The notes under the pieces were generated by a model. That model saw nothing but the letters and a program-made list of their open reading frames with translations, had not been told where the DNA came from and did no database searches. The position numbers and the translations under genes were made by a program. From NCBI RefSeq assembly GCF_013004065.1, contig NZ_CP053084.1, positions 620,001 to 684,000 on the forward strand: 64,000 nucleotides of DNA, in the 5' to 3' direction. Shown piece after piece: positions 40,686-51,182 of this stretch; the first letter of the stretch is position 1; each line of letters begins with the position of its first letter. The stretch comes from Limnobacter sp. SAORIC-580. GTDB taxonomy: Bacteria > Pseudomonadota > Gammaproteobacteria > Burkholderiales > Burkholderiaceae_B.

Positions 40686-41691
40686 TGGTTTCGCCAGCGG
40701 TGCCGGTTCGTTCTGGGTTGTGAAAACGCTCGTAGGCTTCAACAATGCGGGCAACAAGCGGGTGGCGCACCACGTCGGCGCTGGTGAAGTAGGTCATGGC
40801 AATGCCTTTCACACCGCGCAGCACATGTTGGGTTTGCACCAAACCACTTTGCTGGCCGCGTGGCAAGTCAATCTGGGTAACGTCGCCAGTGATTACCGCT
40901 TTGCTGCCAAAGCCAATTCGGGTCAAAAACATTTTCATCTGCTCGGGCGTGGTGTTTTGGGCTTCGTCCAGAATGACAAAGGCATGGCTTAGCGTGCGCC
41001 CGCGCATGTAAGCCAGTGGCGCGATTTCAATCACATTGCGTTCAAACCATTTTTGCACACGGTCGTACCCAGCCAAATCGTAAAGCGCATCGTACAGGGG
41101 GCGCAGGTAGGGGTCTACTTTCTGGTTTAGGTCACCTGGCAAAAAGCCAAGGCGTTCGCCAGCTTCCACAGCGGGGCGAGTCAAAATAATGCGTTTCACG
41201 CTGTCGCGTTCCAGTGCATCCACTGCGCAAGCCACGGCCAGGTAGGTTTTGCCGGTACCTGCCGGGCCAATACCAAAGGTCAGGTCGTGCTCCAGCACTG
41301 CTTTCAAATAGTCTTTCTGGCGTTCAGTGCGGGGTTGCAAATCGCCTTTTTTGGTGCGCAACACCACAGGTTCTTCGGCGCCAGCGATCACCGGAATTTC
41401 TTTTTTCGGGCTGGCCACGGTGCTGGTGTTTTTCAGTTCAACCAAGGCCAGTTGAATTTCGTCGGCAGTAACCGGCTTGTCGCTTTTCTCAAAAAAATGA
41501 TTGATCAGGATAAAAGCCTGCTTTGCATTTTCCTTGTCGCCCACCACATTCAAGGTGCCGTTGCGTCGCGCAATTTTTACATTCAATGCGGCTTCAATTT
41601 GCCGAAGGTTGGCATCCACAGGGCCACACAGGTTGGCCAGCTTGTGGTTGTCATCTTCAGGGGCGTGCCATTCACTGCCTTTTGCTTTCAT
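40675..41691 (-). CDS. ybeZ: PhoH-family ATPase YbeZ
   Basis: A 338-residue P-loop protein. Walker A is GPAGTGKTYLAVACAVD near residue 140, and Walker B plus the following motif is HAFVILDEAQNTTPEQMKMF near 230. ILTRPAVEAGERLGFLPGDL is the PhoH signature between them. An N-terminal nucleic-acid-binding region precedes the ATPase. It is coupled to ybeY, its usual partner in ribosome-associated RNA processing. Confidence 0.93.
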   Translation of the reverse strand: MKAKGSEWHAPEDDNHKLANLCGPVDANLRQIEAALNVKIARRNGTLNVVGDKENAKQAFILINHFFEKSDKPVTADEIQLALVELKNTSTVASPKKEIPVIAGAEEPVVLRTKKGDLQPRTERQKDYLKAVLEHDLTFGIGPAGTGKTYLAVACAVDALERDSVKRIILTRPAVEAGERLGFLPGDLNQKVDPYLRPLYDALYDLAGYDRVQKWFERNVIEIAPLAYMRGRTLSHAFVILDEAQNTTPEQMKMFLTRIGFGSKAVITGDVTQIDLPRGQQSGLVQTQHVLRGVKGIAMTYFTSADVVRHPLVARIVEAYERFHNPERTGTAGETNDE

Positions 41692-41730
41692 GGGGTGCTT
41701 CTAGAAAAGTTGACTTTGTATTTTAAGCAT

Positions 41731-43188
41731 TCAATCTTCCATTTGCCGGTGGCGAGGCTGGAAACTGACACGCATCAAGGTGCCGGGCCTGTCGGGGTGG
41801 CTGGATTTCGGATTGTCATGAATGGTGACGTTGGCGTCGTGTTGGTGTGCAGTTTCCTGCACAATGGCCAGCCCCAGGCCTGAGCCGTCTTCGCTGGTGC
41901 CCAGCACGCGGTAAAAACGGTCGAACACCAGGTTGCGTTCGCTTTCCGGAATGCCAGGGCCGTCGTCCTCCACTTCCAGCACAATGGCTTCGCGTTGGGG
42001 GCTGTCGTCCACCCGCACGGTCACGCAACCTTCTTCGGGCGTGTAGCGTAGGGCATTTTCCACCAGGTTTTTCATCATTTCGGTCAGCATCAGGGTTTGA
42101 CCGTTCACATACACCGGGTGATCGGGCACTTCTACGCCCAGGTCGATGCGCTTGTTCATGGCCTCGGGTACAAAGTCCCTGGTCACCGTGCGTGCAATGT
42201 GGGTTAAATCCAGCTTTTCAAACTGCAGCACTGAAGGCGCCTCGGTGCGTGCCAGTGCCAGCAACTGGTTCACCAGGCGGGTGGATCGTTCGGTACCCAC
42301 CTTCAGGCGGCGCAGGCTGCGTAGTTTGGCAGCCTCGTCGGTTTCATCGCTCAGCAATTCAACTTGCATGCGCAAGCCAGCCAAAGGCGTTTTAAGTTGG
42401 TGGGCAGCGTCGGCCACAAAGCGTTTTTGGGTGTCGATGGTTTGTTCAAGCCTTTCCAACTGCTCGTTCAGTGCGGTAATGACGGGCAACAATTCCTCGG
42501 GCGTGTCTTTGGTTTGCAGGGCACTGAGGTCGTCGGGTTTGCGGGTGCGAATAATGTCCAGCAAACTGTTCAGGGGCGCAATGCCACGCGACAGGCCAAA
42601 CCAAACCAGCAATACAGCTAGAGGCAGAATAACGAACTGGGGCAAAATCACGCCCTTGATGATTTCATTGGCCAATCCATCGCGCTTGCCGAGTGTTTCA
42701 GCAATTTGAATCAGCATGAACCGGTTTTCGCCCACGGTGGGTAGTTCAATCCACAGGTGGCCTGCGCGAAAGTCTTCGCCATTGACCACAATGTCCCGAA
42801 AGTTCACCACGCCAATTTGGCGAGCCTCGCGTTGCGGAATGGGCAGGGTGCGTTCGTCGCCCAATAAAAATTCACCACCTTTGCCAAGCACTTGAATGCG
42901 CAGTTGGTCGGTGCCATCGGCCAGTAAAATTTCCAGTGCTTCTTTGGGAATGGCAAACTGGTTACTCGGCGCCTGTGCCGCGACCTCTTGGGCCAGCGCA
43001 GTGATTTTGTCGTCAAGAATATGGTCGAAGGGATCGTTGGCAATTGACTTGGCGACCAGGTAGGTCACACCAATACTCATGGGCCACAAAATGAGCAGTG
43101 GCGCCAGCATCCAGTCGAGAATTTCGCCAAACAGCGAGCGGCGTTGTTGTTGCCCCGAGGCCAGTGGATTGCGTTTGTACCAAGCCAA
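41731..43188 (-). CDS. Membrane sensor histidine kinase (TctE/QseC type)
   Basis: 485 residues. Two helices (about 22-44 and 190-210) enclose a periplasmic sensor domain. A HAMP-like linker (LSRGIAPLNSLLDIIRTRKP) follows, then the dimerisation domain with His in DAAHQLKTPLAGLRMQVELL, and ATPase boxes NALRYTPEEG, DDGPGIPESE and GSGLGLAIV. It lies 13 bp after the OmpR-type regulator gene. TctE relatives sense tricarboxylates, but no transporter is nearby to confirm this. Confidence 0.9.
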   Translation of the reverse strand: MAWYKRNPLASGQQQRRSLFGEILDWMLAPLLILWPMSIGVTYLVAKSIANDPFDHILDDKITALAQEVAAQAPSNQFAIPKEALEILLADGTDQLRIQVLGKGGEFLLGDERTLPIPQREARQIGVVNFRDIVVNGEDFRAGHLWIELPTVGENRFMLIQIAETLGKRDGLANEIIKGVILPQFVILPLAVLLVWFGLSRGIAPLNSLLDIIRTRKPDDLSALQTKDTPEELLPVITALNEQLERLEQTIDTQKRFVADAAHQLKTPLAGLRMQVELLSDETDEAAKLRSLRRLKVGTERSTRLVNQLLALARTEAPSVLQFEKLDLTHIARTVTRDFVPEAMNKRIDLGVEVPDHPVYVNGQTLMLTEMMKNLVENALRYTPEEGCVTVRVDDSPQREAIVLEVEDDGPGIPESERNLVFDRFYRVLGTSEDGSGLGLAIVQETAHQHDANVTIHDNPKSSHPDRPGTLMRVSFQPRHRQMED

Positions 43189-43201
43189 TCAGGCACCCGC
43201 C

Positions 43202-43912
43202 TTATGTGTTGGCGTTGGCATTGGCATCGGGTGTGGCTTCTTTCTCGACAAATTTTTCAAGGCAATAACCCAGGCCACGCACCGTGGCAATTCGAACACC
43301 GTTGACTTCAATTTTTTTCCGCAGGCGGTGAATGTAAACTTCAATCGCGTTGTTGCTCACCTCTTCGCCCCATTCGCACAGGTGGTCTACAAATTGTTCT
43401 TTGCTGACCAAGCGGCCCACGCGTTGAAGCAGTACCTCCAGCAAACCCACTTCACGGGCTGAAAGGTCGAGCATGTCGTCGTTGATGTAGGCAATGCGCC
43501 CCACCTGGTCGAAGGTGAGTGGTCCGTGTTTCCAGATGCTGGCCCCACCACCTGTGCCACGTCGCGCCAATGCGCGCACCCGGGCCTCGAGTTCTTTCAG
43601 GTCGAAAGGCTTGGCCATGTAATCGTCAGCACCGGCGTCCAGGCCTTGTACGCGTTGTTCAACGCTGTCGGCTGCAGTCAGGATTAGCACGGGCATGTTG
43701 TTGCCGCGTGCGCGCAGGCGGCGCAGCACTTCAAGCCCGCTCATTTTTGGCAGGCCCAAATCGAGTATCAAAATGTCGTAGTTCATGGTGGTCAGCGCGG
43801 TGTCGGCGTCGCTGCCTTTGAACATGCAGTCCACGGCGTAGCCGGCCTGTCGCAACGACTGCGACAAACCTTCAGACAACAAGCTGTCGTCTTCGGCCAG
43901 AAGTATTTTCAT
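43202..43912 (-). CDS. OmpR/PhoB-family response regulator
   Basis: A 236-residue regulator: receiver domain MKILLAEDDSLLSEGLSQSL with Asp51 in YDILILDLGLP and Lys in DYMAKPFDLKE. The winged-helix DNA-binding domain contains LSAREVGLLEVLLQRVGRLV and VEVYIHRLRKKIEV-like sequence (AIEVYIHRLRKKIEVNG). It forms a two-gene operon with the following kinase. The C-terminal end has a short acidic/Ala-Asn repeat (ANANANT). Confidence 0.93.
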   Translation of the reverse strand: MKILLAEDDSLLSEGLSQSLRQAGYAVDCMFKGSDADTALTTMNYDILILDLGLPKMSGLEVLRRLRARGNNMPVLILTAADSVEQRVQGLDAGADDYMAKPFDLKELEARVRALARRGTGGGASIWKHGPLTFDQVGRIAYINDDMLDLSAREVGLLEVLLQRVGRLVSKEQFVDHLCEWGEEVSNNAIEVYIHRLRKKIEVNGVRIATVRGLGYCLEKFVEKEATPDANANANT

Positions 43913-43985
43913 CCCTGTCTCCTCAGTGCAGGCCGGCCGGTGTGGCTCTTTTTACCTGAACATGAATATGTGTATTGCTTTGATT

Positions 43986-44846
43986 CTAGCCTGAAAGTGC
44001 CGTGGCTTTCGCGGCTCGAATTGCGTCACGGGTGTTTCGCGCTTCAAGTGCGGCAGCGCTTGCAAAACTGGTTGTGCCGTTGGCGTACAAAATGGCACGT
44101 GATGAATTGATCAACAAGCCCCAGCCTTGGCTGCACAGGCCATTTTTTACCGTGTTCAGCAAGTCGCCGCCTTGTGCGCCAATGCCAGGTACCAGCAGGG
44201 GCGAATCGCCCACCAGTGCGCGCACTGTTTTAATTTCTTCCGGGTAGGTTGCACCCACCACCAGACCCACTTGCTGGTGCGGGTTCCAGGCCGTGGTGGC
44301 CAGTTTGGCGACTGTTTGGTACAACGGTTCGCTTTTTTCGGTGTTTAAAAATTGCAGGTCGTTGCCTCCTGGGTTGGAGGTGCGGCACAGCAGAAAAAGC
44401 CCCCGGTCAGAATAGGCATGGTAGGGCTCAACGGAATCGCTGCCCATGTAGGGGCTTAGTGTTACGCTGTCGGCCTTGTAACGCTCGAACGCTTCAATGG
44501 CGTATTGCTTGGCGGTGGCGCCAATGTCGCCGCGTTTTGCATCCAGAATGGTGGTGGCATGTGGCGCAATTTCATTGGCATACGCCAGAATGTTTTCCAG
44601 CGCGGCCTCGGCCCGGTTGGCTGCAAAGTAGGCAATTTGCGGTTTGAATGCGCAGGCAAACTCGGCAGTGGCTTTCACAATTTCGATGCAAAAGCGTTCA
44701 ATTTCTGCGGGGCTTGTGCCATAGCCTTCGGGCATGCGGGAAATGTCGGGGTCCAGGCCCACGCACAACATGGAGTTGCTGTGTTGCCAACTGTGCGCAA
44801 GGCGTTTCGGGAACGATGAAAATTGCGAAAAACGATTGCTGGCCAT
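43986..44846 (-). CDS. pyrF: Orotidine 5'-phosphate decarboxylase (type 2)
   Basis: A 286-residue enzyme that forms UMP in pyrimidine synthesis. CVGLDPDISRMP binds substrate, and the catalytic Lys/Asp network is in TILDAKRGDIGATAKQYA. VPGIGAQGGDLLNTVKNG forms the phosphate site. Its length fits the longer type 2 group found in many Betaproteobacteria and Actinobacteria. It probably stands alone, 73 bp before the two-component operon. Confidence 0.95.
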   Translation of the reverse strand: MASNRFSQFSSFPKRLAHSWQHSNSMLCVGLDPDISRMPEGYGTSPAEIERFCIEIVKATAEFACAFKPQIAYFAANRAEAALENILAYANEIAPHATTILDAKRGDIGATAKQYAIEAFERYKADSVTLSPYMGSDSVEPYHAYSDRGLFLLCRTSNPGGNDLQFLNTEKSEPLYQTVAKLATTAWNPHQQVGLVVGATYPEEIKTVRALVGDSPLLVPGIGAQGGDLLNTVKNGLCSQGWGLLINSSRAILYANGTTSFASAAALEARNTRDAIRAAKATALSG

Positions 44847-44896
44847 TGCATGCGAGAACAGTTGGAAGGTGTCGCTATTGTACAGGATCAGGGCAA

Positions 44897-44908
44897 GCCC
44901 CTAGGGGC
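44897..44908. other. 12-bp palindrome GCCCCTAGGGGC
   Basis: A perfect palindrome in the 117-bp gap between the divergent pyrF and EamA-transporter genes. It could be an operator. No regulator can be named. Confidence 0.35.
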
Positions 44909-44963
44909 AAGAGTGGGCCAATGCACTACACTGGGGCACTTTACTGAATGATCGTTCACTTAC

Positions 44964-45863
44964 GTGCCAGCTGCAAAATTATCCCTGCCTCAAATCCAGT
45001 TACTCCTTGGCATTACCGCCATTTGGGGTTTGAACTGGCCTGTCATGAAATACGCGGTAACGCAGTACCCACCTTTGCATTTCCGCACCCTTTGCATGGT
45101 GTTTGGCATGGTGGCCATGTGGTTTGTGGCTCGGCAAATGAAGGTGTCGCTCAAGGTTCCCCGCGAAATGTGGGGCAGGCTTGCTTTGCTTTGCATTCCG
45201 AACATGATTGGTTGGCACCTGTTTTGTATTCTGGCTGTGAAGGAACTGAGCTCGGGCCGCGCGGCTATTTTGGGCTACACCATGCCAGTGTGGGCGGTGT
45301 TGTCGGGCCTTGCGTTTGCGCACCCGGTGGGGCGTCGTGGCTGGATCGGTTTAAGCCTTGCCATGATTGCCGCCATGCTGCTGCTCTCCTCTGAGTTTGC
45401 TGCCATTGCAGGCAGCCCATTGGGCGTTGTGCTAATGCTGGTAGCCGCCGCCTGCTGGGGGTTTGGCACTACGCTGATTCGGCATTACCCCACTGGTTTG
45501 CATGCCCTCACCTTCACCCATGCCATAATGCCGCCAACCATTGTGGCCATGGGTTTGGCTGGTTTTTGGTTTGAGGGAGCCGATGTGGGTGCGCCGCAGG
45601 GTTGGTCGCAGTGGTGGCCAATTTTTTACAACGCTTTTGGTGTGTTCGCATTCTGCCAGGTTGCATGGTTTAGCCTGGCCAAATCGTTGCCACCCATTGT
45701 GTCGAGTTTGTCCATCATGATTATTCCGGTGGTGGGTGTGATGGCAGGGAGTTTATTCCTGGGCGAGGTGCCGCATTGGCCTGACTTTGCTGCATTGGTT
45801 TTGATTCTTGGTGCGATGGCTGTGATCTTGGTGCCAGGGCGGAAGAAGGCGGTAGTTGGCTGA
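44964..45863 (+). CDS. EamA/DMT-family transporter
   Basis: A 299-residue protein with ten hydrophobic helices in two EamA repeats. It begins LPQIQLLLGITAIWGLNWPV, with MKYAVTQYPPLHFRTLCMV next. The second repeat starts near VVLMLVAAACWGFGTTLIRH and ends LFLGEVPHWPDFAALVLILG. It probably exports amino acids or other metabolites; the substrate is unknown. It starts with GTG at 44964. Repeat copy B begins within a few bases of its stop codon. Confidence 0.88.
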   Translation: MPAAKLSLPQIQLLLGITAIWGLNWPVMKYAVTQYPPLHFRTLCMVFGMVAMWFVARQMKVSLKVPREMWGRLALLCIPNMIGWHLFCILAVKELSSGRAAILGYTMPVWAVLSGLAFAHPVGRRGWIGLSLAMIAAMLLLSSEFAAIAGSPLGVVLMLVAAACWGFGTTLIRHYPTGLHALTFTHAIMPPTIVAMGLAGFWFEGADVGAPQGWSQWWPIFYNAFGVFAFCQVAWFSLAKSLPPIVSSLSIMIIPVVGVMAGSLFLGEVPHWPDFAALVLILGAMAVILVPGRKKAVVG

Positions 45864-45865
45864 AG

Positions 45866-46434
45866 CGCGGGTTACTTGTGATCTGAACTTGAAGGGTCAC
45901 CGCTGCCCGAAAACTTGGCATTTCGGCTTGTCAGCTTGAGCCTGCACTAAGCCAAGCCCTCCAAAAGTAACGGTCGGGTCTTGGCTTTCGCGCCATGGCG
46001 CGATCGTTGGTCTCTGCGCGCCAAGCCGGCAAGTTTTCTGACTGGTCATCGTGCGACCCATTGCAAGTTCAGCTCCCAGCCACTCCCGTGCAGCGCCTCT
46101 CCACCTCCGAGCGACTCATGGCTGTGTTCAGAGGCCAATCGACACCGGCGAATCTGTACCACTTCGCAGTTCACGTATGGACATGCTGCCCAATCGGCGG
46201 CGGTGTTTCGATCGCCTCGCCTTCAAGAAAACCTGCCCTTGCGTGCCGAGCAGGGCCGGTGTTGCCCAGCATGGGCGACAGAGAACGGACCCGACCCGTT
46301 GTTTAGGAGGGTCGTTCTCAGGCATCGCAAGGCTCAGCAAGGGATAAACAGGTTTTCTGGCGAGAGATCGGAACCCAAGCCGATCGGGCAGTTAACAGGC
46401 AGACAAGAGATCGGAACCCAAGCCGAGTGGGCTG
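45866..46434 (+). repeat. Long non-coding repeat element, copy B
   Basis: About 570 bp between the EamA gene and sbp. It matches copy A almost base for base through the core, with some ten substitutions and one extra base near 46075. It lacks about 25 bp near the left end (the stretch with CACTGGACTAGTGGGCTTGG in A and C) and the left terminal repeat is cut short. The palindrome CGCGCCATGGCGCG recurs at 45989-46002. Only two tail units remain. The extra base shifts every reading frame relative to copy A, arguing against a coding role. Confidence 0.9.
46362..46434 (+). repeat. Tandem 43-bp units, tail of copy B (2 units)
   Basis: Unit 1 is 46362-46404, with an intact GATCGG-AACCCAAG-CCGATC hairpin. 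Unit 2 starts at 46405 and fades after GCCGAGTGGGC. The remaining 100 bp up to the sbp start must contain its promoter and leader. Confidence 0.85.
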
Positions 46435-46533
46435 ATGAAGAATCTGATAAGCAAAGAAGTTTTTCTTCGTTCACAGCGCAAAGCCCGATCCCTAAGATGT
46501 GTCCACATCAAGAACACTCTGAAGGATTACACA

Positions 46534-47547
46534 ATGAATTTTGCCACTCTGATCAAAAAAACCTTGGGGCTGACTGCGGCCCTGGCGATCTCCTCCACCG
46601 CATGGGCCAAGGTTGAATTGCTTAACGTGTCCTATGACCCAACTCGCGAGTTGTACCAGGAGTTCAATCCGGCATTTGCCAAATACTGGAAAGAAAAAAC
46701 CGGTGAAACCGTGACCATTAAGCAAAGCCACGGTGGTGCAGGCAAGCAGGCCCGCGCAGTAATCGATGGTTTGGAAGCAGATGTGGTCACGCTGGCCTTG
46801 GCCTACGACATTGATGCGATTGCCGAAAAAACAGGCAAGATTCCAGCGGACTGGCAAAAAAAGCTGTCCAACAACAGTTCGCCCTACACCTCAACCATTG
46901 TGTTCTTGGTTCGCAAAGGCAACCCCAAGAACATCAAGGATTGGGATGATCTGGTCAAGCCAGGTATTCAAGTGATTACGCCCAACCCGAAAACATCCGG
47001 TGGTGCACGTTGGAACTACCTGGCTGCTTGGGGCTATGCCTTGAAAAAGTCGGGCGGTACTGAAGCCAAAGCTAAAGACTTCGTAACCACTCTGTACAAG
47101 AACGTACCGGTACTGGATTCCGGTGCTCGGGGTTCAACCAATACATTTGTTCAACGAAACATCGGTGATGTATTTATTTCCTGGGAAAACGAGGCATTTC
47201 TGGCCATCAATGAATTGGGCAAGGACAAGTTTGAGATCATCGTTCCCTCGGTATCCATTTTGGCCGAACCACCCGTGGCTCTCGTGAAAGGGAATGCCGA
47301 CAGAAAAGGCACAACAGTGGTTGCGCAGGCCTACCTTGATTATCTGTACTCTCCCGTTGGGCAACAAATTGCAGCAGCAAACTATTACCGCCCCAACAAG
47401 CCTGAACTGGTGGCCAACAAAGCCGACTTGAATCGCTTTCCAAAAGTAAAGCTGTTTACGATCGATGAGGTTTTCGGTGGATGGCAAAAAGCTCAGAAAA
47501 CCCACTTTGAGGACGGTGGTATTTTCGATCAAATCTTCAAGCGTTAA
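46534..47547 (+). CDS. sbp: Sulfate/thiosulfate ABC transporter substrate-binding protein
   Basis: A 337-residue periplasmic protein with a Sec signal ([16 protein letters not shown]). Family motifs are [54 protein letters not shown] and [16 protein letters not shown]. It binds sulfate or thiosulfate for the CysTWA importer encoded downstream. The ATG at 46534 follows GAAGGA; a longer in-frame start would precede the signal peptide by 33 residues and is unlikely. Confidence 0.95.
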   Translation: MNFATLIKKTLGLTAALAISSTAWAKVELLNVSYDPTRELYQEFNPAFAKYWKEKTGETVTIKQSHGGAGKQARAVIDGLEADVVTLALAYDIDAIAEKTGKIPADWQKKLSNNSSPYTSTIVFLVRKGNPKNIKDWDDLVKPGIQVITPNPKTSGGARWNYLAAWGYALKKSGGTEAKAKDFVTTLYKNVPVLDSGARGSTNTFVQRNIGDVFISWENEAFLAINELGKDKFEIIVPSVSILAEPPVALVKGNADRKGTTVVAQAYLDYLYSPVGQQIAAANYYRPNKPELVANKADLNRFPKVKLFTIDEVFGGWQKAQKTHFEDGGIFDQIFKR

Positions 47548-47565
47548 TTGTTGGGAGTATTGATC

Positions 47566-48237
47566 GTGCTTGCGCCCACTTGCATCACTGTGCCCGGTTT
47601 GAATGGCAGTGGCCCAGACCACTGGCAAACCTGGGCAGAGAAGGAGATTCCGAATTGCCGAAGGGTAAGTGGGATTAACTTCGACAAACCGGTGGTTGCA
47701 GCGTGGGCTGATGCAATTCGAAACAACATTCGCGATGAGGTGGGCAGCGTAATCTTGATCGCCCACAGCTTCGGTTGTTTGGCCAGTGTGGTTGCGATTG
47801 CAGACAACGAAACCAAAGTGGCCGGGGTTATTTTAGTGGCACCAGCATCTCCCCAGCGATTCAGTGCAACGGGGCTTATCACTTCGCAAGAACGTTCACC
47901 CACTACTTTACTCGGTGCGATTCCGGCACAGCCTTTGGGTGTACCAGGTGTGTTCATCGCGAGCTCGGACGATCCTTGGTTAAAACTGACTCACGCTCGA
48001 TTCTGGGCTGAAAACTGGGGTTTGCGCTTTTCCTGTTTACGCAATGCAGGGCATATCAATGTGCAGTCGGGATTTGGAGCCTGGCCTGCCTTGCCTCGTT
48101 TGGTCGACAAGTTTCGAGAACAAGTTCAGGCCATTCCTTTGGGTCAAATTCAAGCGCAGAGCCAAGTCAGCAAGAATCGTTTCACCGCGCTGTCGAGGAT
48201 TCGTCAATTGACGCGCAATTCCATCGACCTTCTGTAG
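47566..48237 (+). CDS. RBBP9/YdeN-family serine hydrolase
   Basis: About 223 residues, small alpha/beta hydrolase. It starts near CITVPGLNGSGPDHWQTWAE, the hallmark of the RBBP9/YdeN group. The nucleophile is Ser in LIAHSFGCLASVVA, the acid is in VFIASSDDPW, and the His in NAGHINVQSGFG. The function in bacteria is not established. It lies between sbp and the permease genes, a position not usual for sulfate operons. The GTG at 47566 follows TTGGGAG; upstream TTG codons are alternatives. Confidence 0.8.
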   Translation: MLAPTCITVPGLNGSGPDHWQTWAEKEIPNCRRVSGINFDKPVVAAWADAIRNNIRDEVGSVILIAHSFGCLASVVAIADNETKVAGVILVAPASPQRFSATGLITSQERSPTTLLGAIPAQPLGVPGVFIASSDDPWLKLTHARFWAENWGLRFSCLRNAGHINVQSGFGAWPALPRLVDKFREQVQAIPLGQIQAQSQVSKNRFTALSRIRQLTRNSIDLL

Positions 48238-48354
48238 CCTATGGTTGATCATAAGTTTTTCTTATATCGATCCAACTTTTTAATCGTTCAGTATCTAAAG
48301 CCCCTCCAATAGACTGCTTGCTTCGTATTCAAATCGAACTTGTTAAGGTCTATC

Positions 48355-49194
48355 GTGGCTTCGTCTTCCTCCACCAAACGTGTGCTGCCCGGGTTTCATC
48401 TCACCCTGGGCTATGCCATCGTCTATCTCTCTTTGCTCATCCTGATTCCGCTGTCCGCGGTGTTCATCAAAACATTCGAGATGAGCTTTGCCGATTTCTG
48501 GAGCACGGTGACTGATCCCCGAATCGTTGCAACTTATCGGGTTTCATTTGGAATCTCCTTGTTGGCAGCCGGCATCAATGCGGTGTTTGGCCTGTTATTG
48601 GCCTGGATACTGGTTCGCTACACCTTCCCTGGTCGAAAAATCGTGGATGCTTTGGTTGACCTTCCATTTGCACTTCCCACGGCGGTGGCTGGTATTGCAC
48701 TGACTGCCTTGTATGCCGGCAACGGATGGGTGGGGCAATACCTGGAGCCATTGGGCATCAAAGTGGCTTTTGCACCCCCTGGTATTTTGGTGGCCCTGGT
48801 ATTTATTGGTTTGCCCTTTGTGGTGCGGACAGTTCAGCCCGTGCTGGAAGACATGGAAAGTGAATTGGAAGAGGCCGCAAGCAGCCTTGGGGCGAACCGT
48901 TGGCAAACCTTTTTTCATGTCATTTTGCCCATCGTATTCCCAGCTCTGCTGACAGGCTTCGCCTTGGCCTTTGCGAGGGCAGTGGGTGAATACGGTTCGG
49001 TTATTTTCATCGCCGGCAACATTCCCTATGTGTCTGAAATTACTCCGTTGATGATCATCACCAAGCTCGAGCAATACGACTACACGGGCGCCACTGCCAT
49101 CGCATCGGTCATGTTGATCATTTCATTCATCTTGTTGCTGGCCATCAACGGCCTGCAAGCCTGGACTGCCAAACGCACAGGGAGAACTCAATAA
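48355..49194 (+). CDS. cysT: Sulfate/thiosulfate ABC transporter permease CysT (CysU)
   Basis: A 279-residue inner-membrane permease with six helices. Typical motifs are [38 protein letters not shown] and the EAA loop [21 protein letters not shown]. It pairs with CysW to form the channel. The GTG at 48355 follows AAGG at a good distance and is preferred to an upstream TTG. Its stop and the cysW start overlap by one base (TAATG). Confidence 0.94.
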   Translation: MASSSSTKRVLPGFHLTLGYAIVYLSLLILIPLSAVFIKTFEMSFADFWSTVTDPRIVATYRVSFGISLLAAGINAVFGLLLAWILVRYTFPGRKIVDALVDLPFALPTAVAGIALTALYAGNGWVGQYLEPLGIKVAFAPPGILVALVFIGLPFVVRTVQPVLEDMESELEEAASSLGANRWQTFFHVILPIVFPALLTGFALAFARAVGEYGSVIFIAGNIPYVSEITPLMIITKLEQYDYTGATAIASVMLIISFILLLAINGLQAWTAKRTGRTQ

Positions 49195-50075
49195 TGTCGG
49201 GCGCTGTTGCATTGAATATTCACACCTCGCGCGCCGAGAAGCTACAAAGCTCCTCCGCGACACGGGAAACGCCCTGGGTCAAGTGGGCCCTGATTCTAAC
49301 TGGAGTGGCTTTCTTTGGTTTCTTTTTGTTGCTGCCCTTGTTCGCAGTATTTGTTGAAGCTTTCCGCCAAGGGGTGGGGGTGTATTGGGAATCCTTGAAG
49401 GAACCCGATGCGGTCTACGCGCTGAAATTGACCTTGTTGGCTGCAGCGATTGCAGTGCCGCTGAACCTGGTATTTGGTGTGGCCGCCGCCTGGGCCATTG
49501 CGAAGTTCGAGTTTCGAGGCAAGCAGGTGCTCATCACCTTAATTGACTTGCCATTTTCTGTCAGCCCTGTAATAGCGGGGCTGGTGTATGTGTTGTTGTT
49601 TGGCGCTCAGGGCTGGTTTGCACCCCTGTTGGCCGAGTACGAGATTCGCATTATTTTCGCGGTGCCGGGTATTGTGTTGGCCACAGTGTTTGTCACCGTA
49701 CCTTTTATCGCTCGCGAGCTGATTCCGCTGATGGAAGCACAGGGCAAAGAGGAAGAAGAGGCTGCCGTGGTGTTGGGTGCGCGGGGCTGGCAAACCTTCT
49801 GGCATGTCACCTTGCCTAACATCAAGTGGGGTTTGCTGTACGGCGTTATTTTGTGTAATGCCCGCGCCATGGGCGAGTTTGGTGCGGTGTCGGTGGTGTC
49901 GGGCCACATTCGCGGCGAGACCAACACGCTGCCCTTGCACGTCGAGATTCTATACAACGAATACCAGTTTTCAGCTGCGTTCGCCGTGGCTTCGATTCTC
50001 GCGTTTCTAGCCTTAATCACCTTGAGCATTAAAACCTGGGTTGAGCACAAAGCCGCCAAACAGGGTGTGCACTAA
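49194..50075 (+). CDS. cysW: Sulfate/thiosulfate ABC transporter permease CysW
   Basis: A 293-residue permease. Motifs are [40 protein letters not shown] and [20 protein letters not shown] (EAA loop), then [19 protein letters not shown]. It has about six helices after a 40-residue polar N terminus. It is coupled to cysT and precedes cysA by 12 bp. Confidence 0.94.
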   Translation: MSGAVALNIHTSRAEKLQSSSATRETPWVKWALILTGVAFFGFFLLLPLFAVFVEAFRQGVGVYWESLKEPDAVYALKLTLLAAAIAVPLNLVFGVAAAWAIAKFEFRGKQVLITLIDLPFSVSPVIAGLVYVLLFGAQGWFAPLLAEYEIRIIFAVPGIVLATVFVTVPFIARELIPLMEAQGKEEEEAAVVLGARGWQTFWHVTLPNIKWGLLYGVILCNARAMGEFGAVSVVSGHIRGETNTLPLHVEILYNEYQFSAAFAVASILAFLALITLSIKTWVEHKAAKQGVH

Positions 50076-50087
50076 GAAGGAATTATC

Positions 50088-51182
50088 ATGAGCATTCAAG
50101 TTAAAAACATTCACAAGCAGTTTGGCGATTTCACCGCCCTGAACAATGTCAGCCTCGATTTCAACAGCGGCGAACTGGTCGCCCTGCTAGGGCCATCGGG
50201 TTGCGGTAAAACTACGTTGCTGCGCATCATCGCTGGTTTGGAACAGACCGACAGCGGCACTGTGATTCTGGATGGAGAAGACACCTCCGACACGCACGTG
50301 CGAGACCGAAATGTAGGCTTTGTGTTCCAGCATTACGCGCTGTTCAAGCACATGACTGTGTTTGACAATGTGGCATTCGGTATGCGCATGAAGCCTCGCA
50401 GTGAAAGGCCCAGCAAGGCGGAAATTGCGGAGAAGGTGCACAGCCTGTTGAAACTTGTCCAGCTGGATTGGCTGGCGGATCGGTTTCCTTCACAACTCAG
50501 TGGCGGGCAACGTCAGCGAATTGCATTGGCCCGCGCATTGGCCGTTGAGCCCAAGGTACTGCTGCTGGATGAGCCGTTTGGTGCTCTGGATGCCAAGGTA
50601 CGGAAAGAGTTGCGTCGCTGGTTGCGCCGCCTGCACGATGAATTGCACATCACCTCAATTTTTGTAACGCACGACCAGGAAGAAGCGTTGGAAGTGGCTG
50701 ACCGGGTTGTGTTGATGAACCAAGGCAACGTGGAGCAAATCGGTACACCTGAGGAAGTCTATCAACACCCGGCCACGCCCTTTGTGTACGGTTTTTTGGG
50801 CTCGGTCAATCTGTTCAAGGCACGTCACCTGGGCGATGGTATTCAGGTGGGTGAGTCGAACCTGGCGCATTCCGGTACAGTGTTGAATCGATCGGGCGAA
50901 GCAGTGCAGGGCGCCGATGTACTGGCGTTTGCGCGTCCGCATGAAATTGACATTCACACTGAGCCTGATTTTTCTTTGGGGGTGCCTGCCAAAGTGGTGC
51001 GTGTGTTGCGCTTTGGGTTGAACACTCGGGTTGAACTGGATTCCGTAGATTTGCAACCAGCTCAGCATTTTGATGTAGAGATCAGCGCCGAGCGTGCACG
51101 AGAATTGAACTTGCAGGAAGGCCAATTGGTGCGGCTTTCAGCCAAAGCTTTGAAAGTATTTGATGTGGTGGGGGCCGTATGA
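50088..51182 (+). CDS. cysA: Sulfate/thiosulfate ABC transporter ATP-binding protein CysA
   Basis: A 364-residue ATPase. Walker A is [18 protein letters not shown] near residue 35, the signature [19 protein letters not shown] near 135, Walker [19 protein letters not shown] near 157, and the switch is [16 protein letters not shown]. The C-terminal TOBE-like domain (about 240-350) is present. It energises CysTW. The end overlaps the cysB-type start (ATGA). Confidence 0.95.
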   Translation: MSIQVKNIHKQFGDFTALNNVSLDFNSGELVALLGPSGCGKTTLLRIIAGLEQTDSGTVILDGEDTSDTHVRDRNVGFVFQHYALFKHMTVFDNVAFGMRMKPRSERPSKAEIAEKVHSLLKLVQLDWLADRFPSQLSGGQRQRIALARALAVEPKVLLLDEPFGALDAKVRKELRRWLRRLHDELHITSIFVTHDQEEALEVADRVVLMNQGNVEQIGTPEEVYQHPATPFVYGFLGSVNLFKARHLGDGIQVGESNLAHSGTVLNRSGEAVQGADVLAFARPHEIDIHTEPDFSLGVPAKVVRVLRFGLNTRVELDSVDLQPAQHFDVEISAERARELNLQEGQLVRLSAKALKVFDVVGAV

